Origin: Odontesthes bonariensis
Lineage: Eukaryota > Chordata > Actinopteri > Atheriniformes > Atherinopsidae
Reading direction: 5' to 3'
NCBI RefSeq assembly: GCF_027942865.1
Contig: NC_134520.1
Coordinates: 35,908,688 to 35,972,687, forward strand
DNA: 64,000 nucleotides
A program made the translations under genes and the position numbers. This document shows, in pieces, positions 43,426 through 54,504 of this stretch; the stretch's first letter is position 1, and each line of letters opens with the position of its first letter. Below the pieces are notes generated by a model. The model worked only from the letters and a program-made list of their open reading frames with translations, did no database searches and had not been told where the DNA came from.

Positions 43426-46400
43426 GTTGACATTAGCTCACAAGCTGGTTCACAGGGCATGTTACTAGAATGCGCTGCTGAGGGTGGCAGCACGTTGGAG
43501 TAGCTCTGTACCTCACATTGAGATTTTTCTTTTTTTTCTAAATTTCATTCCTGTTATTTCTTGGAAGAAATTGCATTTTTTGGACAACTGTTCCTTCCTG
43601 CTTTGGATGCTGTGCAGCTGGATTAATTTTTCCCAATACTTTTGTATATTTTACTCTTTTGTCATGATGCATAACCATAGCAACAAGGTGGTTTACAACA
43701 GGGAGCAGCTGATTAATATTGGAAAAGCAGAAATAATTCGACAACTGAAGCCAGAAATCCCATTGGAATTGAAAAGGAGGCGTCGTGGATGCAGAGCAGG
43801 AGCAAAGAGGAGAGAAAGAAAGAAGAAGTTCAAACCATCTCTGCCATCCGTCATCATGGGAAATGTAAGATCGTTAGCTAACAAGTTGGATGAACTTCTA
43901 GCCTTGACAAGGACTCAGCAAGAATATCGGGAATGTAGCATTATGTGTTTTACTGAGACATGGCTACAGGATCATATACCCGACTCCAGCGTCTCTCTGC
44001 CGGGCTTCCTGACTGTACGAGCAGATCGAGATTTAAAGAGTAGCAGGAAAAGGAAAGGGGGTGGATTGGCAGTGCTTGTCAACAACAGATGGTGTCACCC
44101 AGGACATGTTACTGTGAAGAGTCGCCTCTGCAGTCCTGACATTGAACTATTGGCAGTAAGTTTTCGTCCATATTATTTGCCAAGAGAGTTCACCAGTGTT
44201 GTTTTGGTGGCCGTTTACATTCCACCCTCAGCTGTTGCCGACACTGCATGTGATGTCATCAGTTCCGTTGTTGCTAAGATACAGACTCAACACCCCAATT
44301 CTTTTGTGGCAATATCTGGTGATTTTAATCATGCCTCACTCTCTGCTACACTGCCAACTTTTCAACAGTTTGTCAGCTGCTCTACCAGAGAAAACAAGAC
44401 ATTGGATTTGTTTTACACAAATGTCAAGGATTCATACATTTCCAAATCAAGGCCTCCCCTGGGAAAATCGGATCACAACCTTGTTTTTCTCTGTTCAGCA
44501 TATAAACCCCTTGTCCAGAGACTACCTGTCACAAAAAGGACTGTTAGAAAGTGGTCACATGATGCTGAAGAAGCCTTACAGGGTTGTTTTGATGCAACCG
44601 ATTGGATTTCTCTTTGTAAGCCACATGGAGAGGACATTAATGCCATGACTGAGTGTGTGACTGACTATATAAACTTCTGTGTGGACAACACCATCCCCAC
44701 CAGAACAGTGAGATGCTTCCCTAATAACAAACCCTGGATCACCAGTGAGCTAAAGGAACTATTGAACAGGAAAAAAAGAGCCTTTAGGGAGCGAGACAGG
44801 GAGCTACTGAGGAGTATACAGAAGCAGCTCAAAGTCAAGATCAGAGAGAGCAAGGAGGTGTATAGAAAGAAGCTTGAGAGTAAACTGCAGAGGAACAATA
44901 TCAGAGATGTGTGGTCAGGAATGAAGAAGATCACAGGCCTTAAGCAGAGGGAGGATCGGATGGATGGAAGTCTGGACAGAGCAAATGAGCTGAACACATT
45001 CTTCAACAGGTTCAGTTCAGGAACAAGCTCACCATCCTCCCCTCCTGTTCCCAGCCAAAGAGACATCCCACCCTCCTCTGACCCACAGCTTTCCTGTAAC
45101 ATCTCCACCTCCACCTCAGTCATGGATTCTTCTGCTTCCACTAGTTTGTCATCAACCCAATCAGGAGATGCTGCTGTCCCCTTTGCCTCCCCCTCCCACT
45201 TTTCTGTTTCTAGAAGTCAGGTGAAGAGGCAGTTGGAAAGACTGAACCGGAACAAGGCTGCAGGTCCAGATGGTGTCAGCCCCCGAGTCCTGAAGGCCTG
45301 TGCAGAGCAGCTCTGTGGGATTCTGCAACACCTTTTCAACCTTAGCTTGACCCAAGAGAAGGTACCGCTGTTGTGGAAGACATCCTGTCTGGTTCCGGTA
45401 CCAAAGAAAACTCACCCCTCAGACATCAATGACTACAGACCTGTTGCCCTGACATCCCACATCATGAAGGTCCTGGAGAGACTCCTGTTGACCCACCTGT
45501 GTAAGCAAACCAGCACATATCAGGACCCCCTGCAGTTTGCTTATCGCCATGGAGTTGGAGTTGAAGACGCTATCATACATCTGCTTCAACAAACCCACTG
45601 TCATCTGGACAAAGCAGGCAGCACTGTGAGGATCATGTTCTTTGATTTCTCCAGTGCATTTAATACAATCCAGCCTGATCTGCTTCGTCTGAAACTCCAG
45701 AAGACTCAGGTGGAGGCCTCAACAATCACCTGGATTAATGACTACCTGACAAACAGACCACAGTTTGTCAGACTGAAGAATTGTGTGTCTAACCAGGTGA
45801 TCAGCAGCACAGGAGCACCACAGGGGACTGTACTCTCACCATTCCTTTTCACTCTGTACACTTCAGACTTCCAGTACAAGTCAGACTCCTGTCATCTACA
45901 GAAATATTCAGATGACTCTGCAGTTGTCGGGTGTATCAGAGATGGACAAGAAGCTGAGTACAGAGAGCTGGTGGACCGCTTTGTGGCATGGTGTGGGAAC
46001 AATCATCTCATCTTGAATGTTAACAAAACAAAGGAGATGATTGTAGATTTCAGGAGAAACAAGGTCAGATCAAACCCTGTTTCCATCACGGGAGAAGAAG
46101 TGGAGGTGGTTGAGGAATATAAATACCTTGGTGTTCATGTGGACAACAGACTGGACTGGAGACACAACAGTGAAGCCATCTACAAGAAAGGACAGAGCAG
46201 ACTGTACTTCTTGAGGAAGCTAAGGTCCTTCAAGGTTTGCAACAAGATGTTGCAGATCTTCTACAAGTCTGTTGTTGAGAGCGTCATTTCCTCTTGCGTC
46301 ATCTGTTGGGGCAGCAGCATCAGAACCAGGGACCTAAAAAGACTCAACAACCTGATAAGGAAGGCTGGTTCTGTTCTGGGGACGACTGTGGAACCTCTGG

Positions 46401-46668
46401 AGACAATAATGCAAAGAAGGATTTTGCATAAAATCAAGAGAATTATGGACAACCCTGAACATCCTCTCCATGAGACTGTTATCAGAAAACAGAGTTTCTT
46501 CAGTCAAAGGCTTCTTCAGTTTGGATGCAAAACGGACCGCTACAGGAAATCTTTCCTGCCCACAGCCATCAGCATCTATAATAACTCTTTGATTTAATTG
46601 AGCTACATCAACATTTAATTTCCCTCTGGGATAAATAAAGTATTTTTGAATTTGAATTGAATTGAATT
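43426..46668 (+). mobile_element. Full-length or nearly full-length non-LTR retrotransposon
   Basis: An uninterrupted 1037-codon ORF (43484-46597) is followed by a short 3' UTR and the tail TTTGAATTTGAATTGAATTG at about 46650. It splits an older minus-strand LINE. The 5' boundary is approximate: GGTGGCAGCACGTTGGAGTA just before the ORF may be its leader. The 6149-7396 copy is its close relative. Confidence 0.85.
43484..46597 (+). CDS. LINE ORF2: endonuclease plus reverse transcriptase, apparently intact
   Basis: It encodes the element's enzyme, which nicks the target and copies the RNA there. The endonuclease domain lies at about residues 120-345: MGNVRSLANKLDEL, FTETWL, SGDFNH near 277, and the catalytic SDH near 329. 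The reverse transcriptase lies at about 600-880: YRPVALTS, FFDFSSAF (motif A, about 718), GAPQGTVLSPFLF (motif B) and YSDDSAV (motif C, about 807). The C-terminal part includes GVHVDNRLDW. No stop or frameshift was seen, so the copy could be active or recently so. It belongs to the jockey/CR1/L2/Rex1 group. The true start may be later than the first ATG, because the first 60 residues do not look conserved. Confidence 0.9.
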   Translation: MAARWSSSVPHIEIFLFFLNFIPVISWKKLHFLDNCSFLLWMLCSWINFSQYFCIFYSFVMMHNHSNKVVYNREQLINIGKAEIIRQLKPEIPLELKRRRRGCRAGAKRRERKKKFKPSLPSVIMGNVRSLANKLDELLALTRTQQEYRECSIMCFTETWLQDHIPDSSVSLPGFLTVRADRDLKSSRKRKGGGLAVLVNNRWCHPGHVTVKSRLCSPDIELLAVSFRPYYLPREFTSVVLVAVYIPPSAVADTACDVISSVVAKIQTQHPNSFVAISGDFNHASLSATLPTFQQFVSCSTRENKTLDLFYTNVKDSYISKSRPPLGKSDHNLVFLCSAYKPLVQRLPVTKRTVRKWSHDAEEALQGCFDATDWISLCKPHGEDINAMTECVTDYINFCVDNTIPTRTVRCFPNNKPWITSELKELLNRKKRAFRERDRELLRSIQKQLKVKIRESKEVYRKKLESKLQRNNIRDVWSGMKKITGLKQREDRMDGSLDRANELNTFFNRFSSGTSSPSSPPVPSQRDIPPSSDPQLSCNISTSTSVMDSSASTSLSSTQSGDAAVPFASPSHFSVSRSQVKRQLERLNRNKAAGPDGVSPRVLKACAEQLCGILQHLFNLSLTQEKVPLLWKTSCLVPVPKKTHPSDINDYRPVALTSHIMKVLERLLLTHLCKQTSTYQDPLQFAYRHGVGVEDAIIHLLQQTHCHLDKAGSTVRIMFFDFSSAFNTIQPDLLRLKLQKTQVEASTITWINDYLTNRPQFVRLKNCVSNQVISSTGAPQGTVLSPFLFTLYTSDFQYKSDSCHLQKYSDDSAVVGCIRDGQEAEYRELVDRFVAWCGNNHLILNVNKTKEMIVDFRRNKVRSNPVSITGEEVEVVEEYKYLGVHVDNRLDWRHNSEAIYKKGQSRLYFLRKLRSFKVCNKMLQIFYKSVVESVISSCVICWGSSIRTRDLKRLNNLIRKAGSVLGTTVEPLETIMQRRILHKIKRIMDNPEHPLHETVIRKQSFFSQRLLQFGCKTDRYRKSFLPTAISIYNNSLI

Positions 46669-46699
46669 ACCAAAGGTGTCACTCCAGTTTAATTGCTTT

Positions 46700-47161
46700 A
46701 TTTAATTTTCAGTGAGGGCCATGTTTTTTAGTGAGATAAAAGGCATGCTTGAGTTCTCCTTCATTGAACTCTGGAGGGAAACTGTGTATTTATGTTCTGG
46801 ATTCCATGTAATTTGTAATGGAATTGTGAATTTTGATTAATGCATTATATAATGTACTCAATGCCATGAAATTATTTGTAATGTATTTTGATGAGGTCCC
46901 TAGGAAGAATAGCGGCAGCTTGCTGCAGCTAATGGGGCTCCTAATAAACAAAAAATAAACAAACTCTGATTTGTATAACGTTCTTTTGTCAGCTTTCCTA
47001 GAGGCCAGGATAAGGTTATGATCTGATAGCCCAATAATGAGGTTATAAGTCTTTTTTAATCCCATCTGATTTATTTGTCTAAATCTAAATCTAAAAATTA
47101 AGTCTATAAGTGTTTGAGAAGATTTTGTTATTCTTGTAGGTTTATAAATCATCTGGGTCAT
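46700..47161 (-). mobile_element. L2/CR1-type LINE, 5' piece (endonuclease)
   Basis: The minus strand reads QMIYKPTRITKSSQTLIDLI and NLIIGLSDHNLILASRK, the C-terminal half of a LINE endonuclease with its SDH motif. It lies just outside the intact LINE and matches the orientation of 42354-43276. Between 46850 and 46960 there is also a LINE tail-like stretch, GCTAATGGGGCTCCTAATAA. Confidence 0.7.
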
Positions 47162-47210
47162 CTGAAACGTTTTGACAACTAACCTCTTTTATGCTGCTTT
47201 TCCCCCACAG

Positions 47211-48220
47211 ACTCCCCGCTGCCACAGGTCTTCAAGGAGGAAGAGGACCAGCAGCTTTGTAACCAGGGGAAGAAATTCACTGTGGACCAGGAGGAACCAG
47301 AGCCTTCACATATTAAAGAGGAACAGGAAGAACCCTGCATCAGCCAGGAGGAAGGACAGCCTGACGTTAAGCAGGAGTCTGATATCTTTATGGTGACTCC
47401 TACTGTTGTGGAAAGCAACAACAGTGACTCAGAAACAAACAGTGCCCAGATGTTCTTCCAGAACTCATCTGTGGCTGAGAGCCCAGATCAGGAAGAAGAT
47501 CCGCACGAGGACTCTGGATCGGGTAGAAACGAGGAGCCGGAGCCAAATAAGTTGGCTCACGGAAGCCTAAATGACAGTGTAGACGACTCTCCCATGTCGG
47601 AGAGTCACTGTAACGCTGGTAAAAAGTCTGTTAAATGTAACATCTGTAGCAAAGAAATCAGGTTTAAATCTGGACTGAAGAAGCATCACAGAATCCACAC
47701 GGGTGAGAAACCGTATTCGTGCAAAATATGCGGTAAAAGTTTCAATCAAAGCAATCACCTGACCGCCCACATGAGAGCTCACACGGACGAGAAGCCGTAC
47801 GCTTGTGAAATGTGCGGCAAGAATTTCCGACGGAGCGAAACCTTGTTGGTCCACATGAGAACCCACACGGGCGAGAAGCTGTATTCCTGTGAGATCTGCG
47901 GGAAAAGCTTCGCTCAGAACGGCACGCTGACCATCCACATGAGAAGCCACACGGGCGAGAAGCCGTATCCATGTGAGATGTGTGGCAAACGCTTCAAAAG
48001 AAGCTACAGCTTGTTAGTCCACACGAGAACCCACACGGGTGAGAAGAGTTATTCCTGCGAAATATGCGGGAAAAGATTCTCTGTCAGTCACCATTTAACT
48101 GGCCACATGAGAAGCCACACGGGCGAGAAGCCTTATTTCTGTAAAAAGTGTGGTAAGAGATACAAAAGAGGGGAAAGTCTGGTTGCACACATGAGAACGC
48201 ACACAGATGAAGAGCTGTAA
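47211..48220 (+). CDS. Zinc-finger gene E, exon 2 (linker plus 7 C2H2 fingers)
   Basis: The acceptor TTCCCCCACAG opens the linker (DSPLPQVFKEEEDQQLCNQG, EPSHIKEEQEEPCISQEEGQ, KQESDIFMVTPTVVE). Seven fingers with full Cys2His2 follow: CNIC, CKIC, CEMC, CEIC, CEMC, CEIC and CKKC. The first is odd, with CNICSKEIRF in place of the CGKxF core, so it may be a weak finger. The last linker and tail are TDEEL-stop. With exon 42100-42262 it makes 390 residues. About 4.9 kb of intron between them is nearly all LINE sequence. It is probably a nuclear DNA-binding protein; the target is unknown. Confidence 0.9.
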
Positions 48221-49020
48221 CTGTAGTGAGTGAGAATAGATTCATCCATCTTTAAATCCTTTACATCCAGCAGAGGATGATCAGCAGGGATCCCCACTGA
48301 TCAGAAGCTGCAGACGGGAAGTGCACTCCACATTAAACCATTTCAATTTTAATCAAATTTTAATCTGACTTTGTTGAATTAATCACATTTAAATACAAAT
48401 TTATTGAATTTTGTAATCTGTTGAATAACTTTCAAAGTAAAATGCACTCATGAACTCTTAACTTTACGATCATTTCCTTTTAAGAAAGTGGCCTTGAGCT
48501 GTTTAAAGCAGTTGGATCCAGATGATGACAAACAGGTGACGTCATTAAAGTCTGAGTAAAGCAAACTCAGAGATCTGCATAAAAACTGAGGCTGCCAGGA
48601 ACAGCACTTGTTCACTTTTTTATTTCTCCTTATTCAGTGTGAATTGACAGGATGTTGAATAAATGCTCTCTGAAACTAAAAGTATTGATCCTTCACCTTG
48701 AATATCACGTGGCAAACTCGCTTGCGGGACCCTGGATTTGAGGACTCGGCTGACTTGACACTGGGTTCCCATTGACTGCCCATTGGAAACTCAGGGCGGG
48801 GCCATAGTTTCCCCTTGGCTGTTCGTCCTGTGTATGGGCACACAACTATGCTTCCTCCTCCAGTGGACTCGAGGGAGTTAGGAGTCAAAATAGTGATGGT
48901 GTCCTATTTGTAGTTTCAATAATGTGGGTCTAAGGTGCAGGTTCCACGAGTCAGCAAAGTGAGCATTTAAGACGAGCAGGAACTGACCCTCCAAACCTTG
49001 GATGTTACAAACGGGCCAAC
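48221..49020. other. 3' flank of gene E
   Basis: AATAAA at about 48658 (TGTTGAATAAATGCTCTC) is a candidate polyadenylation signal. No gene or known element was recognised. Confidence 0.4.
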
Positions 49021-49029
49021 TAGGATGCA

Positions 49030-49285
49030 TCGGCATCGGATGAACCATCTGACGAACCATCGGATGAACCATCGGATGAACCATCAGATTCGGATGAACC
49101 ATCGGATGAACCATCAGATTCGGATGAACCATCGGATGAACCATCGGACGGACCATCGGACGAACCATCGGACGGACCATCGGACGGACCATCGGACGGA
49201 CCATCGGACGAACCATCGGACGAACCATCGGACGAACCATCGGACGAACCATCGGATGAACCATCGGATGAACCATCCAGCCGTG
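49030..49285. repeat. 12-bp minisatellite
   Basis: About 20 copies of a unit close to CCATCGGATGAA or CCATCGGACGAA occur, some with the insertion GATT. The open readings in both directions (repeated MVRP or TDHR) follow from the period and are not genes. Confidence 0.92.
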
Positions 49286-49289
49286 TGTC

Positions 49290-50400
49290 TGACGACTAGC
49301 TTGCTCTGCCTTCATCTAGAAATACGTCTTTCCTGAATGCTGGCAGATGAAGAACAGGATTTCTTTCTTTTTTTTGGTGAAGTGTTGGGTGGGAACACAA
49401 CGCCGCAGATGTTAACCAGCTCAGAGAATCACGTGCACTTGGTGCATTGAAGGGCCGAGTTGGTGATCCTGTTCCATGGTTGTTACAGACTGTGAATGGT
49501 TTACTGATCTCAGATCACAGGTTGGAGTACAGTTTTGTTGTTGGCGGGCTACAGCAGGAAGCAGATGCTCTGCGCTGTGATTGATCATCACCACTTTGCT
49601 TATTTGGGTTTAGCTGACTGGTTAATCACCCTTTTTTTCTGTCATGTGACAAACTCAGAGCTGATTTTTCTGCTTTACTCAGACTTTAAGCTTTTGTCCC
49701 TCCTCAAAGTTCAGACCTCAGTTTTATAAGAACATGTGGACTGTGCCAGGAAACCAACCGGTTGATGAAACTGTCCTCCTGGTGCCAGAGTGATTGAACT
49801 TTATGCACAACTTAAACCCAGAATGGTTCCACTGCTGCACACACAAAGCAGTGTGTTGCACTTCTAACAGTCAAACTGTTGATTCTGTGTAGCTTTGTTA
49901 GACTGACGTCTCCAACAAGTGCTTTACTTTTTTAATGTGCTTTTTTAATCGCTCTTAATATGTTTTATTTTGTCTCGGAGAAACAAACTGACAAAGGAAA
50001 CATCTATGTGCAATCTTACATTCTGAAAGAAACTTCTCGTTTGTATTTTCTGCCAGAATATAATAAACCATTTTTCTTGATCACTAACAAATTTACCTTG
50101 TGATATTTCTCATCAGCAGACCAGTTTGACCCAAAATGGGTCGGTAATATGAGCACATAACAACATCTGCTTTAGAACCCATCCAAGGAAGTCAGTTAGT
50201 GCAAGAAGATGAGAAGCAGAGAGACGACTGAACGTGGGTTCACCTGGTGCTGAAATAACTGCCCTCATGTGCACGGCAGCCTGTTCAGATGGAAAACATT
50301 AAAATAATGTACAGAGATATTACACCTTCTCCAATTACAAGTCTTTATGTAGCGCTATAATAAATGATTTGGTCCGTATCAGGTTGTAAAATAAAGTCTC
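49290..50400. other. Intergenic stretch
   Basis: No gene was seen. The open stretches are short and uninformative. Confidence 0.4.
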
Positions 50401-50403
50401 AGA

Positions 50404-50690
50404 TGAACAACAACAAACAAATGCTGCTGCCCGTCTTTTAACCAACACCAACAGACGTGTGCACATCACTCCTGTTCTTAACTCCCTCCGTTGGCTTCCT
50501 GTCCTTTACAGAACTGATTTTACACTCTTAATGTTTGTTTTTAAAGCTCTTAACGGCCTCGCCCCATCGTATTTATCTGAGCTTTTAACAGTCCTGGTAC
50601 AGCTCTGAGGTCAGCAGACCAGTTTCTGCTGGAAGTGCCCAGGTCAGAATACAAACCCTGGGGTGAGCGAGCCTTTTCCCAAAGCTGCCC
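50404..50690 (+). mobile_element. L2/CR1-type LINE fragment
   Basis: Across frames it reads VHITPVLNSLRWLPVLYRTD and LNGLAPSYLSELLT, the C-terminal LINE region, decayed. Confidence 0.7.
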
Positions 50691-50703
50691 CCAGGCATTT
50701 TGC

Positions 50704-50766
50704 ATGTTGCTAGTATGGGATGTCATACAGCTTCATGTCAAAAGAGGCGAACTATCCCTTTAAGGC
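50704..50766. mobile_element. Solo end of the TTAA fold-back element
   Basis: TATGGGATGTCATACAGCTT, then GGCGAACTATCCCTTTAA, is the outer arm of the family at 2485, 35805 and 57633. The other end is missing. Confidence 0.75.
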
Positions 50767-50769
50767 GAT

Positions 50770-50985
50770 AGTAGGCTGACTTTGTTATTGCCTTAATGTG
50801 TTTTTCCAAATTTAGGTCCATCACTACACCAAGATTTCTGGCCTGGTTGGTAGTTTCTAGGTGCATAGATTGAAGTTCTGTGGTGAACTGTAATCGTTTC
50901 TCTCTGGCTCCAAAGACAGTTACCTAAGTTTTGTTTTTGTTTAGCTGGAGAAAGTTGTGGCACATCCAGTGAGCACAAAAAGCTC
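50770..50985 (-). mobile_element. LINE reverse-transcriptase fragment
   Basis: In reverse it reads VFGAREKRLQFTTELQSMHL, ARNLGV and VMDLNLEKHIKAITKSAYY, a region downstream of the catalytic motifs of L2-type reverse transcriptases. It abuts the solo TTAA-element end. Confidence 0.65.
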
Positions 50986-51094
50986 TAAAAAGGGTTATTT
51001 ATTTATATTTTATATTCTTAAACAGTTTTTTAAATTCTTAGATTGTTTTTAAAGTGTTTATTATTGTATAAACATTTTTATTGCTTTATTATGT

Positions 51095-51158
51095 CTGCTA
51101 CTGGATGCTTGAATTTCCTTCGGTATCAATAAAGTATCTATCTATCTATCTATCTTAA
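51095..51158 (+). mobile_element. LINE 3' tail with TATC microsatellite
   Basis: TTGAATTTCCTTCGGTATCA, then ATAAAGTATCTATCTATC. A second such tail is at about 51955-52020 (CAAATTGGGATGAATAAAGT). Confidence 0.75.
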
Positions 51159-51375
51159 CATAATTTCAACACATATGAAATATGTGTGCCAGCATATCTG
51201 CTTGTGCATAACTTTTACAACCCAAGCAGAGGATACCTTCCTGCTGACTGCTGCACAAAGACAACTAATGTAGCGCACTACTGCACATTTATGTACATAG
51301 GTTATATTTCTATATTTTTTATTTCTATATTTCTATTTTATTTAAGAATACCCTGTTATAATATTGTTGTTGCAT

Positions 51376-51690
51376 GCTTATTTCTGCGCTTCTCAGACAA
51401 GGACCTACTTTCCGTTCCTCGCACCAGACTGAAAACATATGGAGATAAGGCCTTCTGCTCAACTGCCCCTACCTATGGAACAATCTGCCACTTCACAACC
51501 GTTCTGCCCCCTCTCTACTACAGTTCAAAAAGAATCTAAAAACACATCTCTTCTCCATGTCCTACTCTTCTTAAACCCACCCCTCCGGCCCTACCCTTCC
51601 CCCTTATTTTCTTTTGTTAAAGCAACCTTGGGTACCCTGAAAGGCGCTATATAAGTCCAAGTTATTAGTATTATTATTATTATTATAGTT
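51376..51690 (+). mobile_element. L2-type LINE 3' end
   Basis: The reading DLLSVPRTRLKTYGDKAFCS, then TAPTYGTICH, is the terminal L2 region. It is followed by AAGGCGCTATATAAGTCCAA and an ATT tail. Confidence 0.8.
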
Positions 51691-51829
51691 GTCTCATAAA
51701 TCCTTCGTCATGATGTGAGCCAGATGTCTCACTGTGTTCTGAAACATCTGTAGGAGCAGCAGGAAATATGACAGAGGAAGGGCAAAATGGAGAGATTGGG
51801 GAAGAGTGGAACAAAACTCTTCATACTGT

Positions 51830-51988
51830 AGATTTGTATATAGCGAATGTTTATTCACTATTTTTATTTTATTTTATTTTATATTTATTTTATTCTATTC
51901 TATTTGCTTGTTTTTACTTTAATTGTTTTCATATATTTTATTTTATGCTGCTGCAACAAAACAATTTCCCAAATTGGGATGAATAAAG

Positions 51989-52019
<31 letters not shown>

Positions 52020-52022
52020 GAC
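51830..52022 (+). mobile_element. LINE 3' tail with TATC microsatellite
   Basis: An AT-rich stretch ends AATTGGGATGAATAAAGTAT then TATC repeats. It lies about 175 bp before exon 1 of gene F. Confidence 0.7.
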
Positions 52023-52196
52023 TGTGGCAGGGGGTCCCAACTGTAGGAACGCATTAAATCCACCAGATGGCGGTAGTGCGACTGTAAAAAAGAACAACGA
52101 AGAAGATTAGCCATCCGGCGGAAGTTAGCTGCAAGCGTTAGCAGAGTTAGCTTTGTTGTGTTGTCTGAGCTGAATCTGTGAGTGTGAGCAGCAACA

Positions 52197-52368
52197 ATGT
52201 CTTCAGCTCAGCATCTGAGAGAGTTTATCAGCCAGCGGCTCACTGCTGCTGCTGAGGAAATATTCTCAGAGTTTGAGAAAACCATCGTCCAGTACGAGGA
52301 GGAGATCGACCGTCAGCGGGTACTGCTGGATGTCACCTGGAAACCCCAAATAAACCTCCCCGCGATAG
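52197..52368 (+). CDS. Zinc-finger gene F, exon 1
   Basis: This is the family N-terminal exon (172 bp, phase 1) with small changes, TIVQYEEEIDRQRVLLDVTW. It is preceded by the shared leader TGAGCTGAATCTGTGAGTGT and by GCGTTAGCAGAGTTAGCTT, also seen upstream of gene C. It joins exon 55262-56133 in frame (347 residues). Confidence 0.87.
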
Positions 52369-52570
52369 GTATGAAACACCGTGATGGAAGAATATTTGTC
52401 TGAATGACGATTAAATAACGAATTATGTCAGTTTAATGTGGGACATTTAGTCTTTGCACAATTTAAACTGAATGCAGACTTCAATCTGAGCAACTAACCA
52501 AAGAAGGAACTGCAGCACAGTCCTGATCAGCCCTCATTTCTTCCTTATTGTTCCAGTAAAACAGGAAGCA

Positions 52571-53820
52571 GCTGCAGAGATTCACTGAAACATGTTCCAA
52601 CATGAACATAAACCCAGAATCTGAGGCAGAACCAGAGTTAGTTCAGTTCTGAGCAGCTTTAAAGTGAATATCTGCAGATGTTTCCATAGTAACAGCTGCA
52701 GAGATTCACTGAAACATGTTCCAACATGAACATAAACCCAGAATCTGAGTCAGAACCAGAGTTAGTTCAGTTCTGAGCAGCTTTAAAGTGAATATCTGCA
52801 GATGTTTCCATGGTAACAGCTGCAGAGATTCACTGAAACATGTTCCAACATGAACATAAACCCAGAATCTGAGGCAGAACCAGAGTTAGTTCAGTTCTGA
52901 GCAGCTTTAAAGTGAATATCTGCAGATGTTTCCATGGTAACAGCTGCAGAGATTCACTGAAACATGTTCCAACATGAACATAAACCCAGAATCTGAGGCA
53001 GAACCAGAGTTAGTTCAGTTCTGAGCAGCTTTAAAGTGAATATCTGCAGATGTTTCCATAGTAACAGCTGCAGAGATTCACTGAAACATGTTCCAACATG
53101 AACATAAACCCAGAATCTGAGTCAGAACCAGAGTTAGTTCAGTTCTGAGCAGCTTTAAAGTGAATATCTGCAGATGTTTCCATGGTAACAGCTGCAGAGA
53201 TTCACTGAAACATGTTCCAACATGAACATAAACCCAGAATCTGAGGCAGAACCAGAGTTAGTTCAGTTCTGAGCAGCTTTAAAGTGAATATCTGCAGATG
53301 TTTCCATGGTAACAGCTGCAGAGATTCACTGAAACATGTTCCAACATGAACATAAACCCAGAATCTGAGGCAGAACCAGAGTTAGTTCAGTTCTGAGCAG
53401 CTTTAAAGTGAATATCTGCAGATGTTTCCATGGTAACAGCTGCAGAGATTCACTGAAACATGTTCCAACATGAACATAAACCCAGAATCTGAGGCAGAAC
53501 CAGAGTTAGTTCAGCTCTGTGCAGCTTTAAAGTGAATATCTGCAGATGTTTCCATGGTAACAGCTGCAGAGATTCACTGAAACATGTTCCAACATGAACA
53601 TAAACCCAGAATCTGAGGCAGAACCAGAGTTAGTTCAGTTCTGAGCAGCTTTAAAGTGAATATCTGCAGATGTTTCCATGGTAACAGCTGCAGAGAGTCA
53701 CTGAAACATGTTCCAACATGAACATAAACCCAGAATCTGAGGCAGAACCAGAGTTAGTTCAGTTCTGAGCAGCTTTAAAGTGAGTATCTGCAGATGTTTC
53801 CATGGTAACAGCTGCAGAGA
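52571..53820. repeat. 124-bp tandem repeat in the intron of gene F, ten copies
   Basis: Units start at 52571, 52695, 52819 and so on to 53811, with a constant 124-bp spacing and very few differences. Each holds GCTGCAGAGATTCACTGAAA, AACATGTTCCAACATGAACA, and GTTTCCATGGTAAC (or CATAG in some). The last unit ends at 53820, where a SINE/LINE piece begins. Confidence 0.95.
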
Positions 53821-54030
53821 TTTATCCAAAGTGACTTACAATAAGTGCGTTCCACATCGGTGGCAAAAGAACTTCAGGTCACAAGAAATCATAAGTGCAT
53901 TTCCTTCCAAAACCAAACAGCTAAGAGCAGAACTAGTGCTAGAGTAAGTGCAGTAAGTTAGGTACCGAGACACATGGGAAGACAATTTAGGAAACAAAGA
54001 CAGTTTAGGAAAAAAATAAGTGCGTAAGAA
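53820..54030 (-). mobile_element. SINE or LINE fragment
   Basis: TTTATCCAAAGTGACTTACA, then ATAAGTGCGTTCCACATCGG, is the reversed tail shared by common fish SINEs and their partner LINE. Confidence 0.6.
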
Positions 54031-54074
54031 GCTGGGACGAAACAGCAGGAATCCATCATCTTCCTCTTATCTGA

Positions 54075-54335
54075 GTTCAGCAGGAGGCATCAGGTCCAGG
54101 AGGGAAACCCAGACATTCCTTTCCCCAGCCCCCCTCTCCAGCTCCTCCTGGGCGTTCCCAGGTCAGATGGGATATATAATTCCTCCAGAGAGTTCTGGTT
54201 CTGGCCTGAGGCCTCCTAACCATCCTAACCAGATACCTGAACCAGAGCACTGGCTCTCCTCTGAGCTCTCCCTGGATGGTCGAACTCCTCACCCGATCTG
54301 CATCTCTAATCTCCACCTAAAGGTGGGGGAGGGGT
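54075..54335. mobile_element. Rex3/RTE-type LINE fragment, decayed
   Basis: CTCCAGCTCCTCCTGGGCGT, then ATCCTAACCAGATACCTGAA, CTCTGAGCTCTCCCTGGATG and GAACTCCTCACCCGATCTGC correspond to a familiar fish Rex3/RTE stretch. The 123-residue reading here is a by-product. Confidence 0.6.
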
Positions 54336-54504
54336 TTAACTACCTCCATGATCCAGAGGGCTGTGTCATTGTGGGTGTGAGCCCCTGGTAAGGAGAGCGG
54401 TCAGACAAAGAGTGATTCAAAGGCCTTGATGGAGCAGCGTCATTTTAGAAAAGTGAGATCAAAACGGTGAGTGCCTGGTGGCAGAGCCAGGATTCTGGGG
54501 CTAG

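Noticed and set aside
48878-49336. ORFs of repeated MVRP or TDHRTNHR on both strands
   Set aside because: They come from the 12-bp minisatellite. Both strands are open only because of the period.
54020-54391. 123-codon ORF in the intron of gene F
   Set aside because: The nucleotide sequence follows a familiar Rex3/RTE fragment, and the reading frame is not the LINE's coding frame.
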